Positions 16,636-26,148 of a DNA stretch of 64,000 nucleotides are shown piece after piece (the stretch's first letter is position 1; every line of letters begins with the position of its first letter). The stretch comes from Bin80 sp965116685 (GTDB lineage Bacteria > Bacteroidota > Rhodothermia > Rhodothermales > Bin80), in NCBI GenBank assembly GCA_965116685.1, contig OZ220707.1, positions 3,224,001 to 3,288,000 on the forward strand. Direction: 5' to 3'. The notes beneath the pieces are model-generated. The model worked only from the letters and a program-made list of their open reading frames with translations. It did no database searches and was not told where the DNA came from. A program made the position numbers and the translations under genes.

Positions 16636-18678
16636 ATGAGGCCGGAAAATCGAGACCAAAATCCAGAGAGTGACAGGCCTGAGCGAGTGAGCCGTTCGCC
16701 TAAGCGCCGGGGACGCTACATGTGGATTTATGTGGCCTTATTCGGATTCCTTCTGGTCAATATCCTGTTCTCATTCGGACGCCAAGGCCCAGATGCGATC
16801 CCCTACAGTACATTTCTGGAGTATGTAGAGCAGGGGTATGTGGAGGAAGTCATAATCCAGAATGATCGTCAGGTCACGGGGCTCCTGCGTGAATCAGGTG
16901 TACAGGCACTTGGACGTGAGGTTGAGACAGATCGGGGATTCCTCGGCAACTCGGAAGATCCGGCCTCATTTGTTACGACAAAGACGGAAAATCATGACTT
17001 GATTGCATTTCTTGAGGAGCAAAGAGCCAATCAGGAAGAAGGCCAGATGCTTAGCTATGAAGTCAGGTACCAAGAGAACTGGTTTGGCGGAGCCCTTGCA
17101 TGGCTCTTGCCTTTGGCAATCATTCTCGCTCTCTGGATCTTCATTCTACGACGTGCCGGGCCAGGTTCTCAAGTGCTCAATATTGGTAAGAATAGAGCCG
17201 TACTTTTCGAATCCTTGGGACAGCCAACGGTTACGTTCAAAGATGTGGCAGGCCTAGTAGAGGCCAAGGAGGAAGTGGCAGAGGTGGTCGAGTTCCTAAA
17301 GACCCCCAAAAAATTCACGAAGCTCGGGGGTGTACTTCCGAAAGGGGTGCTTCTGGTGGGACCTCCCGGGACCGGGAAGACGCTGATGGGTAAGGCAGTG
17401 GCTGGAGAAGCACGCGTGCCGTTCTTCTCCATCAGTGGCAGTGATTTTGTTGAGATGTTTGTGGGGGTTGGAGCTGCTCGTGTGCGTGATCTCTTTAAGA
17501 AAGCAAAAGAGAAAGCCCCTTGCATCGTGTTTATTGATGAGATTGATGCGATTGGGCGCAGTCGGGGGCGCAATATGATGATGGGAGGCAATGATGAGCG
17601 GGAGAATACGCTCAATCAACTCCTGGTCGAAATGGATGGATTTAACACCGATAAAGGTGTAATCATCATGGCGGCAACCAACCGACCGGATGTCTTGGAT
17701 GCGGCACTGCTTCGCCCAGGACGCTTTGATCGACAAATTCTGATTGATCGGCCGGATCGACTCGAACGGGCGATGATTTTCCGTGTCCATACCCGGGACC
17801 TTGTGTTGGCCAAAGATGTGGAGCCCGAAACTCTAGCTTCGCAGACGCCGGGATTTGCCGGTGCGGAAATCGCCAATGTCTGTAATGAAGCAGCACTGCT
17901 GGCTGCACGCTTTGATAAAGAAGCCATATATATGACGGACTTCGAGCAGGCGATTGATCGTGTCATCGGGGGATTAGAGAAGAAAAACAAGTTGATTAAG
18001 CCGGAGGAAAAGAAGATTGTTGCCTACCACGAAGCGGGGCATGCTATCGCAGGTTGGTATTTACCCAATACGGATCCGGTGATTAAGGTCTCCATCGTTC
18101 CCAGGGGACTTGCCGCGTTAGGGTATGCTCAATCCCTGCCAGATGAACGGTACATCACGACGCGTGAGGCCTTCATGGATCAGATGACCATGATGATGGG
18201 GGGGCGGGTTGCAGAAGAGATCAAATTCGGACAGCTCTCTACTGGAGCGCAGAATGATCTTGAGCGCATCACCAAGACAGCCTATGCGATGGTCGTGGAT
18301 TTTGGGATGAGTGCAAAAGTTGGGCATGTGAGTTTCAATATGACGCACCGCCGTGATGGGACCCCCATGTTCGAAAAGCCATACTCAGAGACGATGGCTT
18401 CCATGATTGATGAGGAAGTACGCGAGTTGATTGAGGATGTACGTCAACGAGCGTGGAACCTGCTGAGTGAGAAAGGGGAGCGGTTGGAGGAGCTTGCACA
18501 GCTCCTTTTGGAAAAAGAAGTTCTAGGACCACGGGATTTGGTGGGGGTTCTGGGGGAACGCCCATTTGGAGAGTACGTGTCACTCAATGGTATTCCAGAG
18601 AGCAAAGAAACTCCAGAGAGCGAAGAGATCGAGGCAGAATCTACTGAGGAACGGGAGAGGACAGAGGTTTCTACCTGA
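16636..18678 (+). CDS. ftsH: ATP-dependent zinc metalloprotease FtsH
   Basis: FtsH is a membrane-anchored hexameric AAA+ protease that extracts and degrades membrane and short-lived regulatory proteins. The 680-residue product has two transmembrane segments (about 29-48 and 153-172) around a periplasmic domain. Walker A GPPGTGKT is at 242-249, Walker B ends at D301-E302, the second region of homology holds RPGRFD, and the zinc motif HEAGH is at 465-469 with a third ligand probably D541. The tail after about 640 is acidic. It starts 97 bases after the TPR lipoprotein and is followed by 172 bases before rpsL. Confidence 0.98.
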   Translation: MRPENRDQNPESDRPERVSRSPKRRGRYMWIYVALFGFLLVNILFSFGRQGPDAIPYSTFLEYVEQGYVEEVIIQNDRQVTGLLRESGVQALGREVETDRGFLGNSEDPASFVTTKTENHDLIAFLEEQRANQEEGQMLSYEVRYQENWFGGALAWLLPLAIILALWIFILRRAGPGSQVLNIGKNRAVLFESLGQPTVTFKDVAGLVEAKEEVAEVVEFLKTPKKFTKLGGVLPKGVLLVGPPGTGKTLMGKAVAGEARVPFFSISGSDFVEMFVGVGAARVRDLFKKAKEKAPCIVFIDEIDAIGRSRGRNMMMGGNDERENTLNQLLVEMDGFNTDKGVIIMAATNRPDVLDAALLRPGRFDRQILIDRPDRLERAMIFRVHTRDLVLAKDVEPETLASQTPGFAGAEIANVCNEAALLAARFDKEAIYMTDFEQAIDRVIGGLEKKNKLIKPEEKKIVAYHEAGHAIAGWYLPNTDPVIKVSIVPRGLAALGYAQSLPDERYITTREAFMDQMTMMMGGRVAEEIKFGQLSTGAQNDLERITKTAYAMVVDFGMSAKVGHVSFNMTHRRDGTPMFEKPYSETMASMIDEEVRELIEDVRQRAWNLLSEKGERLEELAQLLLEKEVLGPRDLVGVLGERPFGEYVSLNGIPESKETPESEEIEAESTEERERTEVST

Positions 18679-18723
18679 TTGGATGGGATTTTCGAAAAAA
18701 AAAATCAAAAAAAGATGCTAGAA

Positions 18724-18756
18724 TTTGCAACTTTGTCTAAAAAATTCGTAAATTAA
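18724..18756 (+). promoter_or_regulatory. candidate promoter of the str-S10-spc-alpha cluster
   Basis: TTTG at 18724-18727 and TAAATTAA at 18749-18756, separated by 21 bases, fit the Bacteroidota pattern TTTG-N19-21-TAnnTT. A leader of about 85-90 bases would follow, with a small hairpin TGCGA/TCGCA at 18787-18804. The gap from 18679 is AT-rich with A-runs, as expected for a strong promoter. Confidence 0.4.
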
Positions 18757-18850
18757 TAGGCTGTACAATAATTGGGTTGGGCATCCTGCGATATAGGTCT
18801 CGCAGCACTACCCAGCTCTGAGAGGAATTTTAAGAAGAATTTATAGTTAA

Positions 18851-19225
18851 GTGCCAACGATACAGCAACTTGTTCGAACGGGACGCCATCCGAAGGTCAA
18901 AAAGACCAAGGCGGCCGCGCTGCAGGGAAACCCGCAGCGCCGAGGGGTATGTACGCGTGTCTATACCACAACACCGAAAAAGCCGAACTCCGCATTGCGA
19001 AAAGTCGCGAAGGTGCGTCTGACGAATCAGATTGAGGTGATCGCCTATATCCCGGGTGAAGGACATAATCTGCAGGAGCATTCCATTGTGCTGGTTCGTG
19101 GAGGACGTGTGAAGGATTTGCCAGGGGTGAAGTATCACATTGTACGTGGTGCGCTGGATACATCCGGTGTAGAAGATCGGACACAATCCCGTTCGAAGTA
19201 TGGCACAAAGCGGCCGAAGAGATAG
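18851..19225 (+). CDS. rpsL: 30S ribosomal protein S12
   Basis: S12 sits at the decoding centre of the small subunit and controls accuracy. It has 124 residues and begins with GTG at 18851. The conserved loop TTPKKPNSALRKV, whose Lys is the classical streptomycin-resistance position, is wild type. It is the first gene of the translation cluster and is followed by rpsG after 44 bases. Confidence 0.98.
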   Translation: MPTIQQLVRTGRHPKVKKTKAAALQGNPQRRGVCTRVYTTTPKKPNSALRKVAKVRLTNQIEVIAYIPGEGHNLQEHSIVLVRGGRVKDLPGVKYHIVRGALDTSGVEDRTQSRSKYGTKRPKR

Positions 19226-19269
19226 TCAGAATTAGACCGGTAACTGCAGCGTGCAGTTGTTCATGAACC

Positions 19270-19737
19270 ATGCGTAGAAAATCAGCTGAGCGGCGTTCGA
19301 TCACGCCGGATCCTAAATACGGCGACCAACTTGTGGCACAATTTGTAAACTACGTCATGCTTCATGGCAAGAAAAGTATTGCCAGGAAGATTGTTTACGA
19401 TGCGTTTGCCCAGGTGGAAGAGCGTTCAGGAGAGCCCGGACTGGAAATTTTCCAGCGGGCGGTTGAAAATGTGGCGCCTCTAGTGGAGGTACGCAGCCGG
19501 CGCGTGGGTGGAGCAACCTATCAGGTTCCGATCGAGGTGCGGGCAGAGCGTCGAACAGCATTGGCCTTTCGCTGGATCATTCAACAAGCCTCGAAAAGGT
19601 CGGATCGCTCCATGGCAGATCGGTTGGCTGCAGAACTGTATGCTGCCTCGCGTGGGGAGGGGGCTGCAGTCAAGAAGAAAGACGATACTCACAGGATGGC
19701 AGAGTCAAATAAAGCATTTGCCCACTTCAGACTATAA
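19270..19737 (+). CDS. rpsG: 30S ribosomal protein S7
   Basis: S7 nucleates assembly of the 30S head by binding the 3' major domain of 16S rRNA. The product has 155 residues, the usual length, with the conserved opening MRRKSAERR and the segment VEVRSRRVGGATYQVP. Its TAA stop shares its last base with the fusA ATG (TAATG), which suggests translational coupling. Confidence 0.98.
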   Translation: MRRKSAERRSITPDPKYGDQLVAQFVNYVMLHGKKSIARKIVYDAFAQVEERSGEPGLEIFQRAVENVAPLVEVRSRRVGGATYQVPIEVRAERRTALAFRWIIQQASKRSDRSMADRLAAELYAASRGEGAAVKKKDDTHRMAESNKAFAHFRL

Positions 19738-21857
19738 TGGCAGTGATTCCAATGAGCTCACTCAAGGATTCAAAACTTCGCCGGATGCGCAATATTGGGA
19801 TTATGGCCCATATTGATGCCGGCAAAACAACCACGACAGAGCGGATATTGTTCTATACCGGGCGCTTGCACCGGATGGGAGAGGTGCATGATGGCGGCGC
19901 CACTATGGACTGGATGGAGCAGGAAAAAGAGCGGGGCATTACCATTACCAGCGCCGCGACCACCTGCTTCTGGAAGAAGAATGACGATCAGTACCGGATC
20001 AATATTATTGATACGCCAGGGCATGTCGACTTTACTGTTGAAGTGGAACGTTCCCTGCGGATCCTAGATGGAGCGGTTGCACTTTTCTGCGCGGTTGGAG
20101 GCGTGGAGCCACAATCCGAAACAGTATGGAGACAGGCCAATAAGTATCGGGTACCCCGGATTGCGTTCGTCAACAAGATGGATCGCACAGGGGCGGATTT
20201 TGTGAATACCCTGAATTCCATGAAGGATCGCCTGAAGGCGACCCCGGTTCCTGTGCAGATCCCCATCGGTGCTGGTGCAATGTTCCGCGGGGTGATTGAC
20301 CTCATCACGAACAAAGCGATCATATGGCACGATAAAACCCAGGGAGCCACCTGGGATGTTATTGATATCCCGAAGGACCTCAGGAAGGAGGCTAGACACT
20401 GGAGAATTCTTCTCCTGGAGTCTGTAGCAGAGCATAATGATAATCTACTCATGAAATATCTGGAAGGCGAAGATATTACTGCTGATGAGATTCGTGCTAC
20501 GGTCCGATCAGCGACACTGAACATGGATATTACACCGGTCTTTTGTGGATCCGCCTTTAAGAATAAAGGAGTTCAGCGCCTGTTGGATGGGATCATTGAT
20601 TACTTGCCCAGTCCAGCGGATATTCCGCCCGTGTCCGGGATTCAGCCGAATACAGGAAAAGAGGTGATGCGTGCTCCTCAGACGAATGCGCCATTCTCTG
20701 CAATTGCATTTAAGATTGCAACCGATCCGTATGTCGGTAAGCTCACGTTCTTTAGAGTATACAGTGGGGAATTGGAGAAAGGTGCACAGGTCTATAATTC
20801 TACCACCGAACGCAAAGAGCGGGTTGGAAGGCTACTCTTTATGCATGCCAAAGACCGTGAAGATGTTGCCCGGGTTGAAGCCGGTGACATCGCAGCAGCG
20901 GTGGGACTCAAAAATGTCAAGACCGGCGATACGCTTTCGGATCCGAGTGCTCCCGCGATTTTGGAACAGATGGATTTTCCAGATCCAGTAATCCGCATCG
21001 CCATTGAGCCCAAGACCAAAGCAGATAGTGACAAGCTTTCGACCGGTTTGCAGAAACTTGCGGAAGAAGATCCAACCTTCAAGGTGACCATTGACACGGA
21101 AACCGGTCAAACCATTATTGCAGGGATGGGCGAATTATATCTGGAAATCATTGTAGACCGGCTGCGTCGAGAATTCAAGGTGGAAGCGAATGTTGGGAAG
21201 CCTCAGGTCGCATACCGGGAAGCTTTTCGGAAGCCTGTACTCGAACGCTATACCCACAAGAAGCAGACAGGTGGTCGTGGTCAGTTTGCTGTGGTTGAGA
21301 TGGAAATCGCTCCCAATGAGAGCGGAGTTGGATTTGAATTCGTCAGCGAGGTTGTCGGCGGATCGATTCCCAGAGAATTTATTCCCAGTGTTCAGAAAGG
21401 GATCAAGAATGCAGTCAGTCATGGTCCACTGGCAGGATACCCTGTAGAGGGGATCCAGGTGAGGCTGCTTGACGGGAAGCATCATGAAGTGGATTCCGAT
21501 CAGAATGCATTTGAAATCGCAGGCCAAATGGCCTTCCGAAGTGCTGCCAGACGCGCGAATCCCGTCCTCATGGAGCCGGTTATGAAAGTGGAGGTCGTCA
21601 CGCCGGAAGAATATATGGGAGACGTGATCGGTGATCTGAATAGTCGTCGGGGGCGGATCATGTCCATGGATCAGCGACAGGATGCCCGTGTCGTTAAGGC
21701 AATGGTTCCACTCTCGGAAATGTTTGGCTATTCGACCGACATGCGCTCATTAACCCAAGGGCGGGCAATCTATACGATGCAGTTTGAATCGTATGAACCC
21801 GCACCAAAATCGGTGGCAGAGAAAGTGATTCTCTCCAGTTACGGTAAAGCAAGTTAA
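19737..21857 (+). CDS. fusA: elongation factor G
   Basis: EF-G is the GTPase that drives translocation on the ribosome. The 706-residue product has G1 AHIDAGKTT, the switch region RGITITSAA, G3 DTPGHVD and G4 NKMD. Domains II-V are complete, with the domain IV motif GGRGQFA and the end VAEKVILSSYGKA. The start overlaps the rpsG stop by one base. An alternative start at MSSLKDSKL (19752) is possible. Codon use here is mixed, unlike the following tuf. Confidence 0.98.
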   Translation: MAVIPMSSLKDSKLRRMRNIGIMAHIDAGKTTTTERILFYTGRLHRMGEVHDGGATMDWMEQEKERGITITSAATTCFWKKNDDQYRINIIDTPGHVDFTVEVERSLRILDGAVALFCAVGGVEPQSETVWRQANKYRVPRIAFVNKMDRTGADFVNTLNSMKDRLKATPVPVQIPIGAGAMFRGVIDLITNKAIIWHDKTQGATWDVIDIPKDLRKEARHWRILLLESVAEHNDNLLMKYLEGEDITADEIRATVRSATLNMDITPVFCGSAFKNKGVQRLLDGIIDYLPSPADIPPVSGIQPNTGKEVMRAPQTNAPFSAIAFKIATDPYVGKLTFFRVYSGELEKGAQVYNSTTERKERVGRLLFMHAKDREDVARVEAGDIAAAVGLKNVKTGDTLSDPSAPAILEQMDFPDPVIRIAIEPKTKADSDKLSTGLQKLAEEDPTFKVTIDTETGQTIIAGMGELYLEIIVDRLRREFKVEANVGKPQVAYREAFRKPVLERYTHKKQTGGRGQFAVVEMEIAPNESGVGFEFVSEVVGGSIPREFIPSVQKGIKNAVSHGPLAGYPVEGIQVRLLDGKHHEVDSDQNAFEIAGQMAFRSAARRANPVLMEPVMKVEVVTPEEYMGDVIGDLNSRRGRIMSMDQRQDARVVKAMVPLSEMFGYSTDMRSLTQGRAIYTMQFESYEPAPKSVAEKVILSSYGKAS

Positions 21858-21893
21858 ATAACAACATAAACCAGATTTTAGTTCATCTAGACA

Positions 21894-23084
21894 ATGGCAA
21901 AGGAAGTTTTTCAGCGTACGAAGCCTCACGTGAACGTGGGGACGATTGGTCATGTGGATCACGGCAAGACGACGTTGACGGCGGCAATTACTCGGGTGTT
22001 GAATGATCGTTACGGTGGTACGGAGATCCGTTCGTTTGATTCGATTGACAATGCTCCGGAGGAGCGGGAGCGGGGGATCACGATAGCGACGGCGCATGTG
22101 GAGTATGAGACGGGGAACCGTCATTACGCACATGTGGACTGTCCGGGTCATGCGGACTATGTGAAGAACATGGTGACGGGTGCGGCACAGATGGATGGTG
22201 CGATCTTGGTGGTGGATGCATCGGATGGTCCGATGCCTCAGACCCGGGAGCACATATTGTTGGCTCGCCAGGTTGGTGTGCCGTATATCGTGGTGTTCAT
22301 GAACAAGGTGGACTTGGTGGATGACGAGGAGTTATTGGAGTTGGTGGAGATGGAGATTCGGGAGTTATTGGATGCGTATGAATTTCCGGGTGATGACATT
22401 CCGGTGGTTCAGGGATCCGCGCTGGGTGCGTTGAACGGGGAGTCGGATTGGGAGGATACGGTGTTATCGTTGATGGAATCGGTGGACAGTTATATCCCGA
22501 CTCCAGAGCGGGACAAGGACAAGCCGTTTTTGATGCCGGTGGAGGATGTATTTTCGATTACGGGTCGCGGGACGGTGGCGACGGGTCGTGTGGAGCGCGG
22601 GATTGTTCGTACGGGGGAGAAGGTGGAGATCGTTGGGATTCGGGAGGAGAAGACGGATACGACGGTGACGGGGGTGGAGATGTTTCGGAAGATCCTGGAT
22701 GAGGGCCAGGCGGGGGATAATGTCGGTTTACTTCTTCGTGGGATATCGAAGGATGGAGTGGAGCGAGGCCAGGTGGTCGTTCATCCGGGTTCAATCAAGC
22801 CACACCGGGAGTTTACGTGTGAGGTGTATGTATTGAGCAAGGACGAGGGTGGTCGTCATACGCCGTTTTTTCCGGGGTATCGGCCGCAGTTTTATTTTCG
22901 TACGACGGATGTGACGGGGGACATAGAGTTGCCCTCGGGGACGGAGATGGTAATGCCGGGGGACAACACGCAGTTCAAGGTGAAGTTGATCCAGCCGGTG
23001 GCGATGGAGCAGGGGCTTCGGTTCGCAATCCGTGAAGGTGGCCGGACAGTCGGTGCCGGTGTGGTTACCAAAATTCTGGACTAA
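21894..23084 (+). CDS. tuf: elongation factor Tu
   Basis: EF-Tu delivers aminoacyl-tRNA to the ribosome as a GTP complex. The 396-residue product has GHVDHGKTT, DCPGHADYV, NKVD and the C-terminal barrel ending GVVTKILD. There is no Shine-Dalgarno before the ATG, only an A-rich leader. The DNA is odd: from about 21930 to 23030 nearly every choice is a G-ending codon (GTG, ACG, GAG, GGG, TTG, CCG), unlike fusA and rpsJ beside it. The last 16 codons return to mixed use (GAA, ACA, GTC, GCC, ACC, AAA). That pattern suggests gene conversion or recombination with another tuf copy; see findings. Confidence 0.98.
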   Translation: MAKEVFQRTKPHVNVGTIGHVDHGKTTLTAAITRVLNDRYGGTEIRSFDSIDNAPEERERGITIATAHVEYETGNRHYAHVDCPGHADYVKNMVTGAAQMDGAILVVDASDGPMPQTREHILLARQVGVPYIVVFMNKVDLVDDEELLELVEMEIRELLDAYEFPGDDIPVVQGSALGALNGESDWEDTVLSLMESVDSYIPTPERDKDKPFLMPVEDVFSITGRGTVATGRVERGIVRTGEKVEIVGIREEKTDTTVTGVEMFRKILDEGQAGDNVGLLLRGISKDGVERGQVVVHPGSIKPHREFTCEVYVLSKDEGGRHTPFFPGYRPQFYFRTTDVTGDIELPSGTEMVMPGDNTQFKVKLIQPVAMEQGLRFAIREGGRTVGAGVVTKILD

Positions 23085-23098
23085 ACGTACGCCGGATC

Positions 23099-23407
23099 AT
23101 GACAGGGCAAAAAATTCGTATTAAGCTCAAATCCTACGATCACTCGCTGATCGATAAGAGCACGGAGAAAATTATCAAGACGGTGAAAGCGACCGGTGCT
23201 TTGGTCAGTGGACCCATTCCACTTCCGACCAAAAAAGCGGTGTATACCGTACTGCGAAGCCCGCATGTGAACAAGAAAAGTCGGGAGCAATTTGAGAGCC
23301 GAAGTCATAATCGTCTTATTGATATACTCTCAATCAGCACCAAGACAGTGGATGCGCTGCTTAAGCTTGAGCTTCCCAGTGGTGTTGATGTAGAAATCAA
23401 GGTGTAA
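23099..23407 (+). CDS. rpsJ: 30S ribosomal protein S10
   Basis: S10 is a head protein of the small subunit and, in other bacteria, also the NusE antitermination factor. It has 102 residues with the conserved PIPLPTKKAVYTVLRSPHVNK and SREQFE segments. It begins 14 bases after tuf and opens the S10 block. Confidence 0.98.
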   Translation: MTGQKIRIKLKSYDHSLIDKSTEKIIKTVKATGALVSGPIPLPTKKAVYTVLRSPHVNKKSREQFESRSHNRLIDILSISTKTVDALLKLELPSGVDVEIKV

Positions 23408-23429
23408 TTGGAAAATAGCCCTTTTTCGC

Positions 23430-24065
23430 GTGGCAATGAGTGGAATGATTGGTAAAAAAGTTGGCATGACCAGCATCTTTGACGCAGCAGGAAATAATAT
23501 CCCCTGCACGGTCATTGAGGCTGGCCCAAACCGCGTTGTGCAGGTTAAACGGCACGATGGGCAGGACGGGTATGATGCGGTCCAACTGGGATTTGGTGCT
23601 CGTAAGGAACGCCGGACCAGTAAGGCACTGAACGGCCATTTTCAAGTGGCGGGGGTTCCCCCTCAGCGTGTACTCAAAGAGTTTGAGTGGGACGGGGATA
23701 CGCCAGAGGTCGGAGACGAGGTTCGTGTGGAGAATATTTTTGTGGAGGGGGAGATGATTGACGTTGCGGGATTGAGTAAGGGGAAAGGGTTTCAGGGAGT
23801 TGTTCGGCGTCATGGCTTTCACGGCGTGAATGACCGGACCCATGGACAGCATAACCGCGAACGTGCACCTGGATCCATTGGCGCTTCCAGTGACCCCTCG
23901 AGGGTGATCAAGGGAATGCGTATGGCAGGTCAAATGGGAAACGCACGTGTCACGGTCAAAAATCTTGATGTGACCCGCATTATCCCTGAACATAATCTGT
24001 TACTGGTTCGTGGAGCGATTCCAGGGCCGGTCAACGGAGTGGTAGAACTATTTAAACAAGGCTGA
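23430..24065 (+). CDS. rplC: 50S ribosomal protein L3
   Basis: L3 is an early assembly protein near the peptidyl-transferase centre. The frame starts with GTG at 23430 (211 residues); the ATG at 23436 (MSGMIGKKVGM) fits the family start equally well and gives 209. The long loop entering the centre contains RTHGQHNRERAPGSIGASS. Eight bases separate it from rplD. Confidence 0.97.
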   Translation: MAMSGMIGKKVGMTSIFDAAGNNIPCTVIEAGPNRVVQVKRHDGQDGYDAVQLGFGARKERRTSKALNGHFQVAGVPPQRVLKEFEWDGDTPEVGDEVRVENIFVEGEMIDVAGLSKGKGFQGVVRRHGFHGVNDRTHGQHNRERAPGSIGASSDPSRVIKGMRMAGQMGNARVTVKNLDVTRIIPEHNLLLVRGAIPGPVNGVVELFKQG

Positions 24066-24073
24066 TTGGAAGC

Positions 24074-24715
24074 ATGGAGTTGGACGTTTATCAGCATAAT
24101 GGATCGCCTGCAGGTCGCACGATTGCCCTTGACACGGCAGTCTTTGGTGTAGACCCAAATGATCATGTTCTGTGGCTGGATGTGCGCAGAACACAGGCTG
24201 CAGCACGCCAAGGCACTCATAAAACCAAAGAGCGGGGAGAGGTCAAAGGATCAAACCGTAAGCTCTACCGCCAGAAAGGTACCGGGATGGCTCGTGCCGG
24301 GAATGCGGCGTCTCCGCTTCGAAGAGGCGGTGGGAGGATTTTTGGTCCGAGGCCCCATCAGTATAGTGTACGGCTAAGTAAAAGAGTGCGGCGCAATGCC
24401 AGATGCTCTGCACTTAGCTACAAGGCTCGCGAAGATGCAATCCGCGTGGTGGCGCCTCTAGACTATGAATCCCCCAATACGCGTGCACTGCTCACTCTTC
24501 TGGGGAATCTGGAACTGGAGGGGCAGCCGGTATTGATTGTGACAGCCTCCAATCGCCCTGAGCTGTTTCGTTCCAGTAAAAATTTGGATCGCGTTGTGGT
24601 ACGTGAAGCACGTAACGTAAGCACCGAGGATATTCTCCGAGCCGGGATATTGGTGTGTGAGGAGGATGCTCTCGCGGTATGGAGTGATCTTTGGACCTCA
24701 ACGCTAAGCAAGTAA
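24074..24715 (+). CDS. rplD: 50S ribosomal protein L4
   Basis: L4 lines the exit tunnel with its extended loop, here around QKGTGMARAG and SPLRRGGGRIFGPRP. The product has 213 residues. In enterobacteria L4 represses its own S10 operon; no such leader is visible here. A weak GGAAG precedes the ATG. Confidence 0.97.
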   Translation: MELDVYQHNGSPAGRTIALDTAVFGVDPNDHVLWLDVRRTQAAARQGTHKTKERGEVKGSNRKLYRQKGTGMARAGNAASPLRRGGGRIFGPRPHQYSVRLSKRVRRNARCSALSYKAREDAIRVVAPLDYESPNTRALLTLLGNLELEGQPVLIVTASNRPELFRSSKNLDRVVVREARNVSTEDILRAGILVCEEDALAVWSDLWTSTLSK

Positions 24716-24720
24716 TTTTC

Positions 24721-25020
24721 ATGAGTCGACAAGTATTGATTCGGCCTTTAGTTACCGAGAAACTCTCCGCACAGATGGAAGAGGGGCACTACGCGTTTAT
24801 CGTTAATTCGAAGGCCAATAAAATCGAAATCAAGCAGGCCGTGCGGGAGAGATTTCCGGCAGTCAAGATCAAGGAAGTGCGTACGATGAACGTGCGCGGT
24901 AAGCATCGCCGTCAGATGACCCGTCAGGGAGTCAGACTCGGACGAACGGCCAGTTATAAAAAGGCGATCGTGACACTGATGCCGGGTAGCGAGCAGATTG
25001 ATTTTTTCGAGGGCATATAG
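24721..25020 (+). CDS. rplW: 50S ribosomal protein L23
   Basis: L23 sits at the tunnel exit and is the docking site for trigger factor and SRP. The ATG at 24721 (MSRQVLIRPLVTEKLS) gives 99 residues. An upstream frame from 24691 would overlap the end of rplD and is not needed. Confidence 0.96.
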   Translation: MSRQVLIRPLVTEKLSAQMEEGHYAFIVNSKANKIEIKQAVRERFPAVKIKEVRTMNVRGKHRRQMTRQGVRLGRTASYKKAIVTLMPGSEQIDFFEGI

Positions 25021-25024
25021 GACG

Positions 25025-25858
25025 ATGGCGATTCGTAAACTTAATCCAGTTACTCCGGGGCAGCGTCAGCGCTCGGTATCTTCTTTTGATCAGGTTACTG
25101 ACAGTACGCCGGAAAAAAAGCTTTTGCGCCCGGTCAAACGCCGTGGCGGCCGCAACTCTACCGGGCGTATTATGGTACGCCATCAGGGAGGACGGCATAA
25201 GCGGCGCTACCGGGTGATTGATTTCCGGCGCAACAAGGATGACGTCCCTGCGCGTGTGGCAAGCATCCAGTATGATCCAAACCGTTCGGCGAGGATCGCG
25301 TTGCTGGTCTATGCAGATGGCGATAAGCGTTATGTCATTGCACCGGATAAACTTGCCGTGGACCAGCGGGTCCAAAATGGTCCTGATGCACCGCCGGAGA
25401 TTGGTAATTGTCTGCCATTGGGAAGGATCCCCTTGGGGACTTTCGTGCATGCAATTGAGATGAAGCCTGGCAAAGGCGCTCAGCTTGCACGTTCTGCGGG
25501 CACATTTGCCCAGCTGACTGCTCGCGAAGGCAAGTATGTTACACTGAAGCTGCCCAGTGGTGAAGTTCGTCGAATTCTTGCTGAATGCAGGGCAACAATC
25601 GGTACGACCAGTAACCCGGATCATATGAATATTGATTTGGGTAAAGCCGGTCGCCGGCGCTGGATGGGGGTCCGCCCCAAGGTCAGGGGAGTTGCCATGA
25701 ACCCGGTGGATCATCCGATGGGTGGCGGAGAAGGGAAAGCGAGTGGGGGACATCCGCGCTCTCCTTCAGGGGTTCCGGCCAAAGGATACAAGACCCGTAA
25801 GCGTAAGTCCGCTTCAGACAAGTACATCGTGCGTCGACGTGACGCCAAACGCAGATAA
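25025..25858 (+). CDS. rplB: 50S ribosomal protein L2
   Basis: L2 binds 23S rRNA and supports subunit joining and peptide transfer. From ATG 25025 (MAIRKLNPVTPGQRQ) it has 277 residues, the normal length. The conserved C-terminal segment RGVAMNPVDHPMGGGEG, with the key His, is intact. An AGGA lies just before the start. Confidence 0.98.
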   Translation: MAIRKLNPVTPGQRQRSVSSFDQVTDSTPEKKLLRPVKRRGGRNSTGRIMVRHQGGRHKRRYRVIDFRRNKDDVPARVASIQYDPNRSARIALLVYADGDKRYVIAPDKLAVDQRVQNGPDAPPEIGNCLPLGRIPLGTFVHAIEMKPGKGAQLARSAGTFAQLTAREGKYVTLKLPSGEVRRILAECRATIGTTSNPDHMNIDLGKAGRRRWMGVRPKVRGVAMNPVDHPMGGGEGKASGGHPRSPSGVPAKGYKTRKRKSASDKYIVRRRDAKRR

Positions 25859-25860
25859 CC

Positions 25861-26142
25861 ATGTCGAGATCTCTCAAGAAAGGCCCCTTTGTTCACCATA
25901 AGCTTCAACGCAAGGTGGACCAGTTAAACCAGACAGATAAGAAAAGGGTAGTAAAAACCTGGAGCCGTGCATCTATGATTACCCCGGATTTCGTGGGACA
26001 TACATTCGCGGTTCATAATGGGAGACAGTTTATTCCGGTTTATGTGACCGAAAATATGGTGGGACATCGGCTGGGTGAATTTTCCCCGACAAGAAATTTC
26101 CGCGGTCATGCTGGATCCAAAAAAGACAGACGGGGGAGCTAA
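25861..26142 (+). CDS. rpsS: 30S ribosomal protein S19
   Basis: S19 forms part of the 30S head with S13 near the A site. It has 93 residues with MSRSLKKGPFV at the start and the core RASMITPDFVGHTFAVHNG. It begins two bases after the rplB stop. Confidence 0.97.
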   Translation: MSRSLKKGPFVHHKLQRKVDQLNQTDKKRVVKTWSRASMITPDFVGHTFAVHNGRQFIPVYVTENMVGHRLGEFSPTRNFRGHAGSKKDRRGS

Positions 26143-26148
26143 TTGATC

